10,876 nucleotides of DNA from Apiotrichum sp. Y4204. Lineage: Eukaryota; Basidiomycota; Tremellomycetes; Trichosporonales; Trichosporonaceae. Below the pieces are notes generated by a model. It did not search any database. It was not told the origin of the DNA and was given only the letters and a program-made list of their open reading frames with translations. Each line of letters opens with the position of its first letter. Position 1 is the first letter of the stretch. Below, in pieces: positions 1 through 8,400 of the stretch. The stretch spans positions 1 to 10,876 of the forward strand of contig JAMYHL010000176.1 of NCBI GenBank assembly GCA_025531455.1. Direction: 5' to 3'. Both the position numbers and the translations under genes were made by a program.

Positions 1-1640
1 TCCGGGCCGTGAAATGATGTGCGGCCACTGCAGTCGTTGGCTTCTTCCACTGTTCCGCCTTACATTGCTTGTATTACTGACCTCTCACGGCGTTGCGGGA
101 AGAATACAGTGGTGTGTGCGAACATAGTTGAGGTTGTCATGTCAGTTAGGGTGGTCTTGTCTGCCATGGCCGCAGATGTCTGTTCGGCTGAGTCTGCCAT
201 GCCATTTTGGTCACATTACCATGCCATCGTGTGTTCATCTATGTATGCCTCGTTGCGTCCCTGCTCCGGATAGCATGTCATGCCATGTGGTTGCTCGACC
301 GTTCACGATGATCAACCGACCACATTGCTTTGCCAGTTACAGACTGATCCTATCCTCATCAATACTAGATGACATGGCTCCGGGTAGGTCGAGTATTGGG
401 GAAGCCTGCATGTCGCACAATGAAGCGAAGTGGTTTGTAGTGTGCAATGGTTTGCCATGACGATCGCAATGCATTGCCCACTTTGTCGGTTAGGTGCTTT
501 TGCGTCTTCTCCTTAAGATCACTCACAGCATTTGCGTAGCCGTATAACGTTGGGCGGTACCATGAGACCTTATGAGACCTTTGGAGTCCAGCCATCGTGT
601 GGTGGTGTCCGTACAAGGTAGAATTGGGATTCGACACGTCGGTCAGTGCTTCTTGCCCTGTCATGCCGGTACCGGGCCCGGAAATCTGGCTTGCGAATAC
701 CTTGTACAGATTCTGTCTGACGGCATGAAAAGATAGGTGGCTATCAACAGCGTTAAACAACTGGAGGCAACTCAGGTGCAGAGAGAGACGCTTGCGGACA
801 GCCATGGCCTGATATACCAATCAGTATGACGACATGCTGACTCGGTTGCGGTGTTATGTCTCGGAGCTCATGATGTGCCATGTCAGTACTTGGATTGCCC
901 TGTCACCCCATTCCAGTCAGTGTAATGTCATACTTGGGCGGTGACCTGTCAAGTACGAGCACCACTGTTGGACCGGCAGAATCTACCACGTCACGTCAAT
1001 GGACATCTCCTTGATCAAGTATCTGGCGACAAAGCGCCGTTGGATGGACAGCGGCATCTGTCATACCATGTCATCGTCTTGGCTTTCGTTATACTGTGGG
1101 GTCTATCGGATACACAAGTTGCAGTTCCGCCGGTCATGCCATAGGGTGTTTCCCTGCCAGCGTCTGACATGCAATGCCTGCAAAGAAGTTGAGACATCAT
1201 TTGTGTCGTTCCAAGTTGTATCGAGTGATATGCGACAGTTGAGCACCGACTCTAGCTTCTGTCGCTCCAAGTTGGTAGAGTCTCGACACAAGGCATGTCA
1301 TGCCAGGCTGTAGCAGGTCGAGTTCTACGCCGTGTATCTATCAAACCATCAGGATGTGTGTCTGTAAAAGCCATGCCAGGTTTCGGTCAACGCCGACTGC
1401 ACGCTAGAGTGATCACCAGTGAGAGCCTCATCTCCTGTGGTCAGTCTTAAACTCGGTGTGAACAGTGTGCAACCATGTGCACGGTTGAATAGCAGCTCGT
1501 ACGCGGGTTATTGCAGCCCGCCTTGTCCTGCCAGCTACCATGTCAGTCAAGGCTCGATAAAGGCGGTATCGTGGTTGGCAAGCAGTCATTGAAGTGATGG
1601 TTGTTGATGATGATTGCTGTGCCAATTCTTATGGCGATGG
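1..1640. other. Region without a supported gene, rich in dispersed CATGTCATGCCA-like motifs
   Basis: Open frames here are short and lack the GC-rich third-position bias of the two real genes. I see no intron-bounded exons, RNA gene or transposon protein. The conspicuous content is a degenerate motif around TGTCATGCCA, with copies or partial copies near 135, 193, 217, 273, 659, 876, 922, 1057, 1129, 1292, 1369 and 1537. A perfect 10-bp palindrome (672-681) and a 10-bp perfect tandem duplication (562-581) are minor extras. Confidence 0.5.
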
Positions 1641-2125
1641 GAGGCGATAGCGATACAACAACGAAGATGCAGGTGGATTGGGTGAACAGATGACTGCGGC
1701 GATGGGAAGAGAAGGGGAGGGGACGAGGTCATCGTGTGGCAAGCATCGAGTCCTCGAAGACGACGGTGAGGGGAGACAATGTGACAAGAAGGGATGTCGT
1801 GCTAACGTGGATACTGATGCCGATCAGACCGAGACGACGCACGTCAGGAGGATATCCGAGTGTAACGGAGGCGAAGTTGCAGACACGCGGTCGAGAAGAG
1901 GAGCGAACGATGCAGACTGTTTGTCAACGTATTATCCCATCCTCGGACCGTTCGGGTCTGTGGTAAGCAAGACAGTCAAAGTCGGTGATCAGCAACGATG
2001 AGTTGTACATGAAAGACAGATGAGGATAAGAAAGAATGTGAGAAATGAGAGGATGAGAAACGAGAACAAACAGAAACACGTCGACAAGAGATCTGACAAC
2101 AAAAGGAGAATGGCGTGTCTCACAA
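1640..2125. other. Purine-rich + strand (pyrimidine-rich - strand) tract without a supported gene
   Basis: The + strand is A/G-rich, most clearly at 1680-1730 and 2010-2110. On the minus strand this resembles the C/T-rich leaders seen before the supported genes, which would suit a minus-strand transcript running left. I find no convincing ORF for such a transcript. Confidence 0.35.
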
Positions 2126-2129
2126 AGCT

Positions 2130-2349
2130 TCTCAAGGCGAACTGCTCGGGTCCGCGGGCCCGCGGCGGTAGTTGTCCGTATATCCGAATCGTGGTCGCGC
2201 TCGAAAGGCGTGTGCAGCTCGACGCCGAGCTCCGTGTCCGAGATTGCGTCCCATGAGGACGCGATCTGCAGCGTTGGCAACGCACTCATGTCACTGCACC
2301 CCTTGAGGGCTTTGACACAACAGTCATTGATCACCGAGGGCCTATACAA
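2130..2349 (-). other. Possible exon or gene remnant with coding-like codon use
   Basis: The minus-strand frame contains an ATG at 2289 followed by SALPTLQIASSWDAISDTEL and onward to RAVRLEKL. Third positions there are roughly 70% G or C, similar to the real genes and above the surroundings. A GTGAGA near 2130 could be a donor. Downstream the frame turns into pyrimidine-rich, non-coding-looking sequence. No domain is recognised. It could be one exon of an unresolved gene, a relict, or chance in a GC-rich island. Confidence 0.25.
2152..2165. repeat. Perfect 14-bp GC palindrome
   Basis: CCGCGGGCCCGCGG is identical to its reverse complement with no spacer. It sits inside the coding-like minus-strand stretch, so it may simply encode Ala-Ala-Gly-Pro-Arg, or it may be a protein-binding or hairpin site. 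Confidence 0.7.
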
Positions 2350-2570
2350 ACACCGTGAAATGGCACGTGAGAGTCTCAGAGTACGCGGCTCGAGCTAACA
2401 GAGTCCTTCAGAGTGCAATTGTCTTGCCGGGGGAGATGCAAAACGAGGCGCGCTGTGGGCAGCTGGCTTTGCCGGGCAATCATCAACTCAGTCAACGCTG
2501 TTGGGTGCATTAACTACCGCAATGGTCTCTGATATCTTTTACCGCAGGGATACAGCACTCACAGACAGCT

Positions 2571-3263
2571 ATGCGTCCACGGCTGCCCTCCATCGTTGGC
2601 CCTTGCACTGCAACGACAAGGCCTGACGCACGGTTCCGACCCCCAAACGGACCGGGAAATCTTGAGATCGTCAGAGTACTCCGGGTAAGACAATCGAAAA
2701 GCAAGGTTGTCTGGTCTGTCTGTGTGTCAAACAACAATGAGCTCGACCGCGACACCAAAAGAAGCTCAACGGGGGCACGCTCCCCTGGAATCCGAGTCAG
2801 ATGTCCAGATGGGCTCAGAGGATCAGAGGTGCAAGGATACATTCAGAAGCGTATCCCAAACTTTGTTGGCTGTCAGCTGTTGAGGATAAGAAGCAACGCC
2901 ACCCCAGCCACATTACACACTGCGCACATCCCCCAGCGGGCACGGTTCGACCACCATGGCACCCAATGTCCCGGAGCTCGAGCCCTTGCACTTTGCCCTG
3001 TATCGTACTCTAGCGGGTACACCGATCTGTCTTCACAGATATCCCGGTCTCCTGGTCGTTGTAGATTCAAACCCATACAAAGAGACGTCTGTTATAGTTG
3101 GAGGACCCTAACCGGCCGCCAGCCAAGAGAGCAATTTCAGGACAGAAGGTGTCCAAACTACCGAGCTGATGTGTCCGTCAAATCTACTGTAGCTGGGGGA
3201 GAGCATCACAGCTGCAGAGGTCCAAGTCGTAAGCACAAAGTTCTGTTGTGTGCTATGGCGTAA
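2571..3263 (+). CDS. Doubtful hypothetical ORF (230 codons)
   Basis: This is an ATG-to-stop frame of 230 residues beginning MRPRLPSIVGPC. It is long for chance at this base composition but lacks the strong GC third-position preference of the two supported genes. It is rich in Arg, Ser and Cys, and shows no domain, signal peptide or coil that I can name. A GTAAGA at about 2685 could be a donor, so parts may be intronic. It might be a low-expressed, young or decayed gene, or a transposon remnant. Confidence 0.2.
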   Translation: MRPRLPSIVGPCTATTRPDARFRPPNGPGNLEIVRVLRVRQSKSKVVWSVCVSNNNELDRDTKRSSTGARSPGIRVRCPDGLRGSEVQGYIQKRIPNFVGCQLLRIRSNATPATLHTAHIPQRARFDHHGTQCPGARALALCPVSYSSGYTDLSSQISRSPGRCRFKPIQRDVCYSWRTLTGRQPREQFQDRRCPNYRADVSVKSTVAGGEHHSCRGPSRKHKVLLCAMA

Positions 3264-3570
3264 AGAGTGTGTGCCCAAGGGCCAGAAGCGCGTCGGAAGA
3301 GAAGAAAGAGACGAGGAACCCAAGTATGCACGGACCGCGAGGGAATGCACATGCATTGGCATTAGGGACGACAGACTATGAAGGTGAGAGCCGGCAGACG
3401 AACAGTGGATATCGACACTGAAAACCATGCAGAGATACGGCGGTGCGCGGGTACGCTGCAGGAGCAGTCGACCAACATAGAAGCATTACGACGGAAGGGG
3501 ACCAGACTTGAGGGGTATCGCATAGATCGAGAAGCGGTACGGCAGGACGGCTTGAATAGCAGAAGGCCGA
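3264..3570. other. 3' flank of the minus-strand coiled-coil gene, no confident gene
   Basis: This is downstream of the TGA at 3571-3573 and probably contains the 3' UTR of that gene. A + strand frame at 3378-3602 (74 codons) overlaps the gene's 3' end by 32 bases. It has some Glu/Arg-rich text but nothing that proves coding. No AATAAA-like signal is obvious on the minus strand. Confidence 0.35.
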
Positions 3571-4772
3571 TCACTCAAAGGCCTCGGGGCTCGTACCCTT
3601 GACTGGAACCGGGACAGGGGTGACGGACGCCACGGCTTGGGCTGAGTTCGACGGTTGGCTTGGTGTCGTGGCAGCCGAAGGGACAAGAAAGGGGTTGTCT
3701 ACTTCTTCAGCCTGAGTCCTGGGGGACGGGACGGCGAGGGGTAAGGTCGCAGTCGGGTGAGCTGGGGTGGCTGAGGCTGAGGCTGAGGTGGAAGTTAAAG
3801 CTGGAGTGAACGCCAGCGAGGACTGCGACTGCCTGGGGGTCGAGGCCGCGTGCACCGATGAGCTTGACGAGGTCGGTGTAGCAGACGACGTGGCGACGGC
3901 ATCCGATGTGGGAGTGTTGAGGACTGCATCCGAGGCTGAAGTCAGAGAAGCAACTGCCTCGGACGAACCATCTCCAGCCCCATCAGGTCCCATCCCAAGA
4001 CCAGCCATGACAAGCCGCATGCGCTCGCCGGCACCATCGAACACGCGGCGCTTTGCAGCGATGCGCTCCTTGAGATCCTTCTCCTTGGCAACATTATGTT
4101 CCTTCTGGCGGATACTGCGCTCGACGCGATCGCGGGCAGCACGTAGGGTAAGGAAAGCGTTGTCCACATTCTCCTGCGCGTCCCTCGCCTTGCTCTCAAG
4201 AGCGGTCTTCTTCTTCTCCAGTGCGAGGATCTCGTCCTTGATGCCATCGATCTCGCTCACGATGCCATCCAGGGTGCTTTGCACCTTGTCGTGCGCGGCC
4301 TCTTCCAGTTTGACCTGCTCCTCGAGCCCGGGATGAGCCGCATGTCGATCGATCTCAGCGGCTCGAGTGAAAATAAGACGCGCACCGTCTGCTTCCAAAG
4401 CTTCTGCCAGTTGAGCGGCGGACAGGGATTCTGGAGGGGGCGAGACGGGGGGAGTGCGTGAGGCAGAAGGGGGAAGTGACGGAGGGAGAGAAGGAGATTG
4501 AACGGGCCGGAGGAGGGGTGAAGATCTCGACATGGGCCTCGGAGTCGGACTTGACCCGTGATTCGCGCTTTTGTCGCGAGTCGGACTTGATACGCGATTC
4601 ACGCTTAGCACGTTTCGGCTCTGGCTCGTCGTCGCTTATGAGGACAATCTTACGACGGGACGACGAGTCGGGCTTCGTGCTGGGGTCAGTGGCTACGGCG
4701 TATATCCCAGCCTTACTGGCGTTGTTGATTAGGCCGACAGCGTGGAGGAGGAGGCGAGGGACGGCGCGGCAT
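3571..4772 (-). CDS. Coiled-coil protein with SIM-like and NLS-like N terminus; frame conflict in exon 2
   Basis: I do not recognise the family. Exon 1 is 4717-4772: the ATG at 4772-4770 has A at -3 and the exon starts MPRRPSPPPPRC. A 37-nt GTAAGG...CTGACCCCAG intron (4680-4716) joins it in phase to exon 2 (4679 to the TGA at 3573-3571). Visible parts, in order, are: KIVLISDDEPE, resembling a SUMO-interacting motif (about residues 29-39); a basic cluster PKRAKRESR (40-48), like a nuclear localisation signal; a 12-residue tandem duplication; an S/P-rich linker; an Ala/Glu/Lys/Arg-rich coiled coil of about 110 residues (nt about 3993-4323); and a 140-residue Ser/Thr/Ala/Pro tail (nt about 3574-3990). 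The N-terminal part reads in one frame and the coil and tail in another, so one base (or 1 mod 3 bases) must be skipped between about 4430 and 4610. Skipping a single base would give about 387 residues. An uninterrupted alternative starts at the ATG at 4533 and gives 320 residues. The gene is confident; its exact exon structure is not. Confidence 0.72.
4431..4503 (-). other. Candidate second intron in the minus-strand gene (73 nt, weak donor)
   Basis: The exon encoding EIFTPPPA and the exon encoding SLSAAQLAEALEAD lie in different frames. A GT at 4503-4502 (GTTCAA) and an acceptor CCCTCCAG ending at 4431 restore the frame through a pyrimidine-rich segment with a CCTCAC branch-like site. The donor is far from the GTGAGT/GTAAGG used elsewhere in the window and the length is double that of most neighbours. 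An indel in the five-base G run at 4469-4473 (C on the coding strand) is an equally good explanation. Confidence 0.3.
4535..4606 (-). repeat. Imperfect 36-nt tandem duplication inside the minus-strand CDS
   Basis: Two adjacent 36-nt units (4606-4571 and 4570-4535) encode KRESRIKSDSRQ and KRESRVKSDSEA. The peptide is better conserved than the third codon positions, so the duplication is not brand new and the frame encoding it has probably been translated. It extends the basic cluster and adds repeated KSDS blocks, which are plausible phosphorylation sites. Confidence 0.8.
4680..4716 (-). other. Intron 1 of the minus-strand coiled-coil gene (37 nt)
   Basis: The donor is GTAAGG, the branch-like sequence CACTGAC and the acceptor CCCCAG. 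Removing it joins the short Pro/Arg-rich first exon in phase (CA|C) to the frame encoding TKPDSSSRRKIVLISDDE. Size and branch point match the introns of the neighbouring gene. Confidence 0.75.
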
Positions 4773-5061
4773 TGTGCTGGCGATGAGAGTGGATGGAGAA
4801 TGGAGGATAAGAACGCATCTGTCTCGTCTTTATGTCTGCAGCACGCTACGCGTCGTGTACAGCGTTCCGATCCACCTTGCGTGTCGCGGCCCGCGAGATC
4901 CCTGTGTGGCGTGGGAACATGGCGTCGAGAGAGGAGCGAGCGGTGGTCGAGGAGGTGATGGCGAAGAGTAAAAAAGTAATGGAGAACAGGACAAAAAGAC
5001 AAAGACGATGACAACAACAACAACGGCGGCGATCACAACACGGCGGTATATTACGTACTGA

Positions 5062-5067
5062 CACGTG
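5062..5067. promoter_or_regulatory. CACGTG E-box palindrome
   Basis: A single perfect CACGTG sits five bases from a TACGTA palindrome in the middle of the divergent promoter. The hexamer is the known core of bHLH factor sites; binding here is inference and one hexamer can occur by chance. Confidence 0.3.
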
Positions 5068-5178
5068 GCAACAGCGGCATGCTCCGACACGCCCTGGCAG
5101 ATTCGTCCGGCCCCACCGGGGTGAGCACGGAAGCAAAAAGAGAAAAAAAGCAGTCGCGTGTGAGCACCCTACAGCGCC

Positions 5179-5208
5179 AAACAAAACAAAACAAAACAAA
5201 ACACACAC
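5179..5208. repeat. (AAAAC)n microsatellite
   Basis: AAAC is followed by four perfect AAAAC units (5183-5202) and then an ACACAC run. It lies in the divergent promoter, upstream of the C/T-rich leader of the + strand gene, and could act as a poly(dA)-like nucleosome-disfavouring element. Confidence 0.85.
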
Positions 5209-5224
5209 GAGCCATCACGACAAC

Positions 5225-5440
5225 AAACATTCCCCCCCATCTATGATCAGTCCTCACTCTTCATCACTCTTCGCTTGTCCACTTGTCATCCACTGCCGCA
5301 TCCTCCCTCTCGCATCCCCGTCATGCATCCTCAGACACGCTCGCACTCCATCCCTCACACATATTCCGTCCACTCTCCACACCCACTCCGCGCTGCATGC
5401 ATTCTCTTCACTCACCGGTCTCGCCACACCGCAGTCCGCC
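5225..5440 (+). promoter_or_regulatory. C/T-rich leader of the large coiled-coil gene
   Basis: The sense strand here is strongly pyrimidine-rich with very few G residues, up to the start context CCGCCATGG at 5441. This is a typical 5' leader and start region in basidiomycete genes. An upstream ATG at 5243 is in frame with the main start without an intervening stop, so a longer N terminus (66 extra residues, lacking Asp and Glu) is possible if transcription starts early. Confidence 0.5.
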
Positions 5441-8400
5441 ATGGCACCCCGCGATCGCGATTTCGTCGGTCCGTCAAGGCCCTCATCAGGGGCGCCTGAG
5501 GCCAGAGCTGTAACGGCGTCCGAGTATCACTCCTCATCGTCAGTAAACAACAGTCAGTGAGTACATCAGCACGACTCCATCCAGCCGTCTTGAGCCATCA
5601 TGAGCACGCCTCAAGTCCATCATGATCCTCCCCCATCCTCCATTCTATTTCCAACTTCTCATTCACTACTCCATCACTCTGTCCTCCTTTTCATACCTGT
5701 TCCGACAGCATCGACCCCACTCACCGTCCTTCTGAACGCTCCAATCACTCAACAGGCAACGGCACGCTCACACCCCCACCCAACTCCTCCTCCTCCCATC
5801 AGGACTCAACGTGCTCTGCGGCAATGGACCTTGCTGAGAGGAATCGCGAGCTTGAATGGGACAACTACCGCCTAACCTCGGAGCTCAATGAAATGGAACA
5901 GCTGCGCGCCGAGATTACGAGCCTGAAGAAACAAGTAGAGCGCGGCTCTCGTGACGTAAAAGATGTTAGAGGAGAAGTGGCCCGCATTGAGGAGCGAGAG
6001 CAAGCTAGGCGTGACAAGGAGCAGGAGGAAAGGGAGCGGGAGAGGGCTAGGAGGAGGTATGAGCACGGCAGGAGAAGGATGGAGGACTCACAGAGCGGTG
6101 ATGCGTCCTGGTCTGAGATGAGTTTGCGCGATCATATCATGGAGAGTGTTCCGCTGAACAGTCGTGAGTGCAGTCGTATGGGAACAGAACTCACCCATCA
6201 GGAGTCCCCAACTCACGCAGTGACGTCGCCGACCGTGATATGTGCGACTTGGAGACTGTGCCGACTTCGGAGCTGCAAATAGCCGACCCCCACGCGCCCC
6301 ACAAAAGAACCTGTGACAACACCGACAACAGTATCCACGACGACAGCTGCTACGACAGCTACGAGCCTGCCACAAAGACTCTGAAGACCCACGAAAGGAC
6401 CAGGTGCTCAGACGAAGCACACATCGCGATGTCTGAGCGCATCGCCACTCTGGAAGCCTCGCTCGGGTCGCAGATTGCCGACCACGCCGCTCTGTTCAGA
6501 GCTTTTGACAGCCTGAGGTTGCAGGTCGCCCCGCGTTTAGGGGACGAGCTGGACGCCGTTGGGTGGGAAGACTCGTTTACCAACTCCAGCTTCGCGATAG
6601 GGGTGCGGACTTCGTCTCCGCTTCGTACCCTCGCCGAGGTCCAGGACGAGATCAACACGCATGGCAGTGGCAACCAGCACACGGCGACGGACATGATGGA
6701 CGATAGGAACAAATTCACACTTCGGTGAGTATCTGTCTGGATCCCGGTTAATGCCAGCGATGTTCTCCAGCGCATGGACCACATGGAGGCCGAGATTGCA
6801 AGCCTCAGAGCCCAGCAGGCCAAAGACCTTGCCGAGGGCTCGCACTCTGAAGACCATTCCAGCCCTGGCACCCCTAAGAGAGTCAGGCGCCAGGCTCCCA
6901 CAGGCGATCTCGACCGGAACAGCGTGTTCACGCCGCGGAAGAGAGACGCCTTTCGTCGTTTGCGGAATGTTGACACTGGACTCGACTCGCTCATCAGCAA
7001 GCTCGGGCAAGATGCCGACCTGTCGACCGACCACAGTACAGTGCAAGGCAGCTTCACCGAACGCGCAGACCGAATCGAGGACGAGGTTGACGAGCTCGGC
7101 GCCGCTGTTAACCGCATGGATGCCCAGCATAGGCCTGTGGACTTGAAACCGATCAGCAAACGCTTAAAAGATGTGGAAAGGAGCCTTGAGGTCCTGCATA
7201 CCCGTGATCCGTCCGAGGACCTCAAGCTCGCAACCATTGACCTCGGGGACATTCGTGAGAAGGTGGAAAAGTCTGCACTGGTGAGTCGCTCTGACAGGGG
7301 CTAGGCTGATTACAGGATGTCAACAGCTTGAGCCAGAGGATGAACCTCATGCAAGAAGACGTGCAGAAGGTCAAGGATACCAATGTCGGGACTACTCCGG
7401 AGCTGGTGACAAAGATTGAAAGCACTCTCGAGGCGATCGACAGCATGGTGAAGCGTGTGGACATCATCCAGGAAGACTTCAAAGCTCTCAGTGGCACTGC
7501 CGTTCGGAAGGACAAGATGGAGAAGATTGAGCGCGTGAGTACCGTCGAGCAGACAGCATGACTGACCCCTAGGACGTCAACGGCTTTATCCTGCGTATGG
7601 ATAGGGAGGAAGAAGGCGTCCGCAAACTGAAGGGTCGTGTTGGCGACATCCTCGAGCGTGTGAAGATAACTGAAGATGAGCTCGAAAGCACTCAGGGCGA
7701 GTTTCAGAAGGTCGCGGTTACACACGACGACATCCTCTCGCGCATGAAGACGAGCGAAGAGGACGTTGAAAAGCTTGGTAGCATTCTTGCCGATGCGGCC
7801 GAGACGAGGGACACGGTTACGGCCACCGTCAAGCGGATGGAGAGGATAGAGGGGGACTTCGGACTTGTGAGTATCTCCCTCCTGACCCAACGGTGGTTGA
7901 CCTCAGATCCAGAAAAGGCTTCAGGTCCATCACTCGGCCATGCAGCGTATGGATGGAATCGAGAAAGATCTCAAGGTCGTCACGGCCATCTGCAACGCCG
8001 CTAAACAGGACACGGACACGACCATGGCCGCGCTCGAGTGCCATACCCAGACGGAGCACGAGCATGCCGAGTGCATTGGCACTCTTGCAAAGGATATACA
8101 GGCTTTTGCCGTTACTCCAGCGCGGCTGTCCACGGTTGAAGAGAGGTTGAAAGCGTCAGATGGCATGGCACATCGGGTGACGATACTGGAGGAGTTCACC
8201 CAGGTTGGTTTGTCGCAAAGCACAAAAAGCTGATCCAGAAGGAGCACCATATCATCAAGAGCTCGATCCAGCGCGTGGGCGAGCTCCAAAAGGAGGTCAA
8301 AGGGCTCGGTGGCACGGTCGAGAGGCTGGACAAGATGGAGAAAGAGCACAAGCAGGTGGGTACTTGCATCAACGTGTAGCTGACTCCCAAGACATCCCAA

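Larger units (their letters stand above)
4773..5440. promoter_or_regulatory. Divergent intergenic promoter region between the two coiled-coil genes
   Basis: These 668 bp separate two start codons that point away from each other. The half nearest each gene is C/T-rich on that gene's sense strand, as is common in leaders of fungal genes. Near the middle are a TATATTACGTA stretch, a TACGTA palindrome (5052-5057) and a CACGTG E-box (5062-5067); CACGTG is the established core site of Cbf1/bHLH-type factors. An (AAAAC)n microsatellite lies at 5179-5208. I see no convincing CCAAT box. Sharing of regulation is inferred from geometry only. Confidence 0.55.

Noticed and set aside
79..500. bZIP transcription factor call for the first coil of the large protein (residues about 79-115)
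   Set aside because: The coil has zipper-like spacing but no N-x7-R basic DNA-binding region before it. The coordinates here are residues-based and only approximate the region; the coil itself is encoded near 5824-6075.
365..820. Minus-strand ORF of 151 codons in the left region
   Set aside because: Codon use is unbiased, no recognisable domain, no clear start or splice context; it remains possible but unsupported.
1678..2001. + strand ORF of 107 codons
   Set aside because: Its Gly/Arg/Asp-rich text follows from purine-rich DNA; no third-position bias and no recognisable motif.
2930..2965. GGTTCGACC resembling a tRNA T-arm
   Set aside because: The flanking bases do not pair into a T-stem, and no acceptor, D or anticodon stem can be built around it.
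3767..4336. + strand open frame of 189 codons
   Set aside because: It is the shadow of the Ala/Ser-rich tail and coil of the minus-strand gene; the text is Ser/Arg/Ala low complexity.
4457..4680. Using the strong GTAAGA in exon 2 of the minus-strand gene (about 4653) as donor of a 223-nt intron
   Set aside because: It restores the frame but would delete the SIM-like motif, basic cluster and conserved tandem repeat, and it is far longer than other non-first introns here.
5750..5756. Acceptor AACAG at 5755 for intron 1 of the large gene
   Set aside because: It would put exon 2 out of phase with exon 1; the acceptor ending at 5708 keeps the phase and an open frame.
5600..5875. + strand ORF of 91 codons near the start of the large gene
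   Set aside because: It lies mostly in intron 1 and the wrong frame of exon 2; its Pro/Ser/His text reflects C/T-rich DNA.
6359..7252. Long minus-strand open frame (297 codons)
   Set aside because: It lies antisense to exons 3 and 4 with Ser/Arg/Leu-rich text typical of reverse-read coil codons, and it runs across intron 3.
7222..7890. Minus-strand open frame of 222 codons
   Set aside because: It is antisense to exons 4 to 6 and spans three consistent GT-AG introns of the + strand gene.
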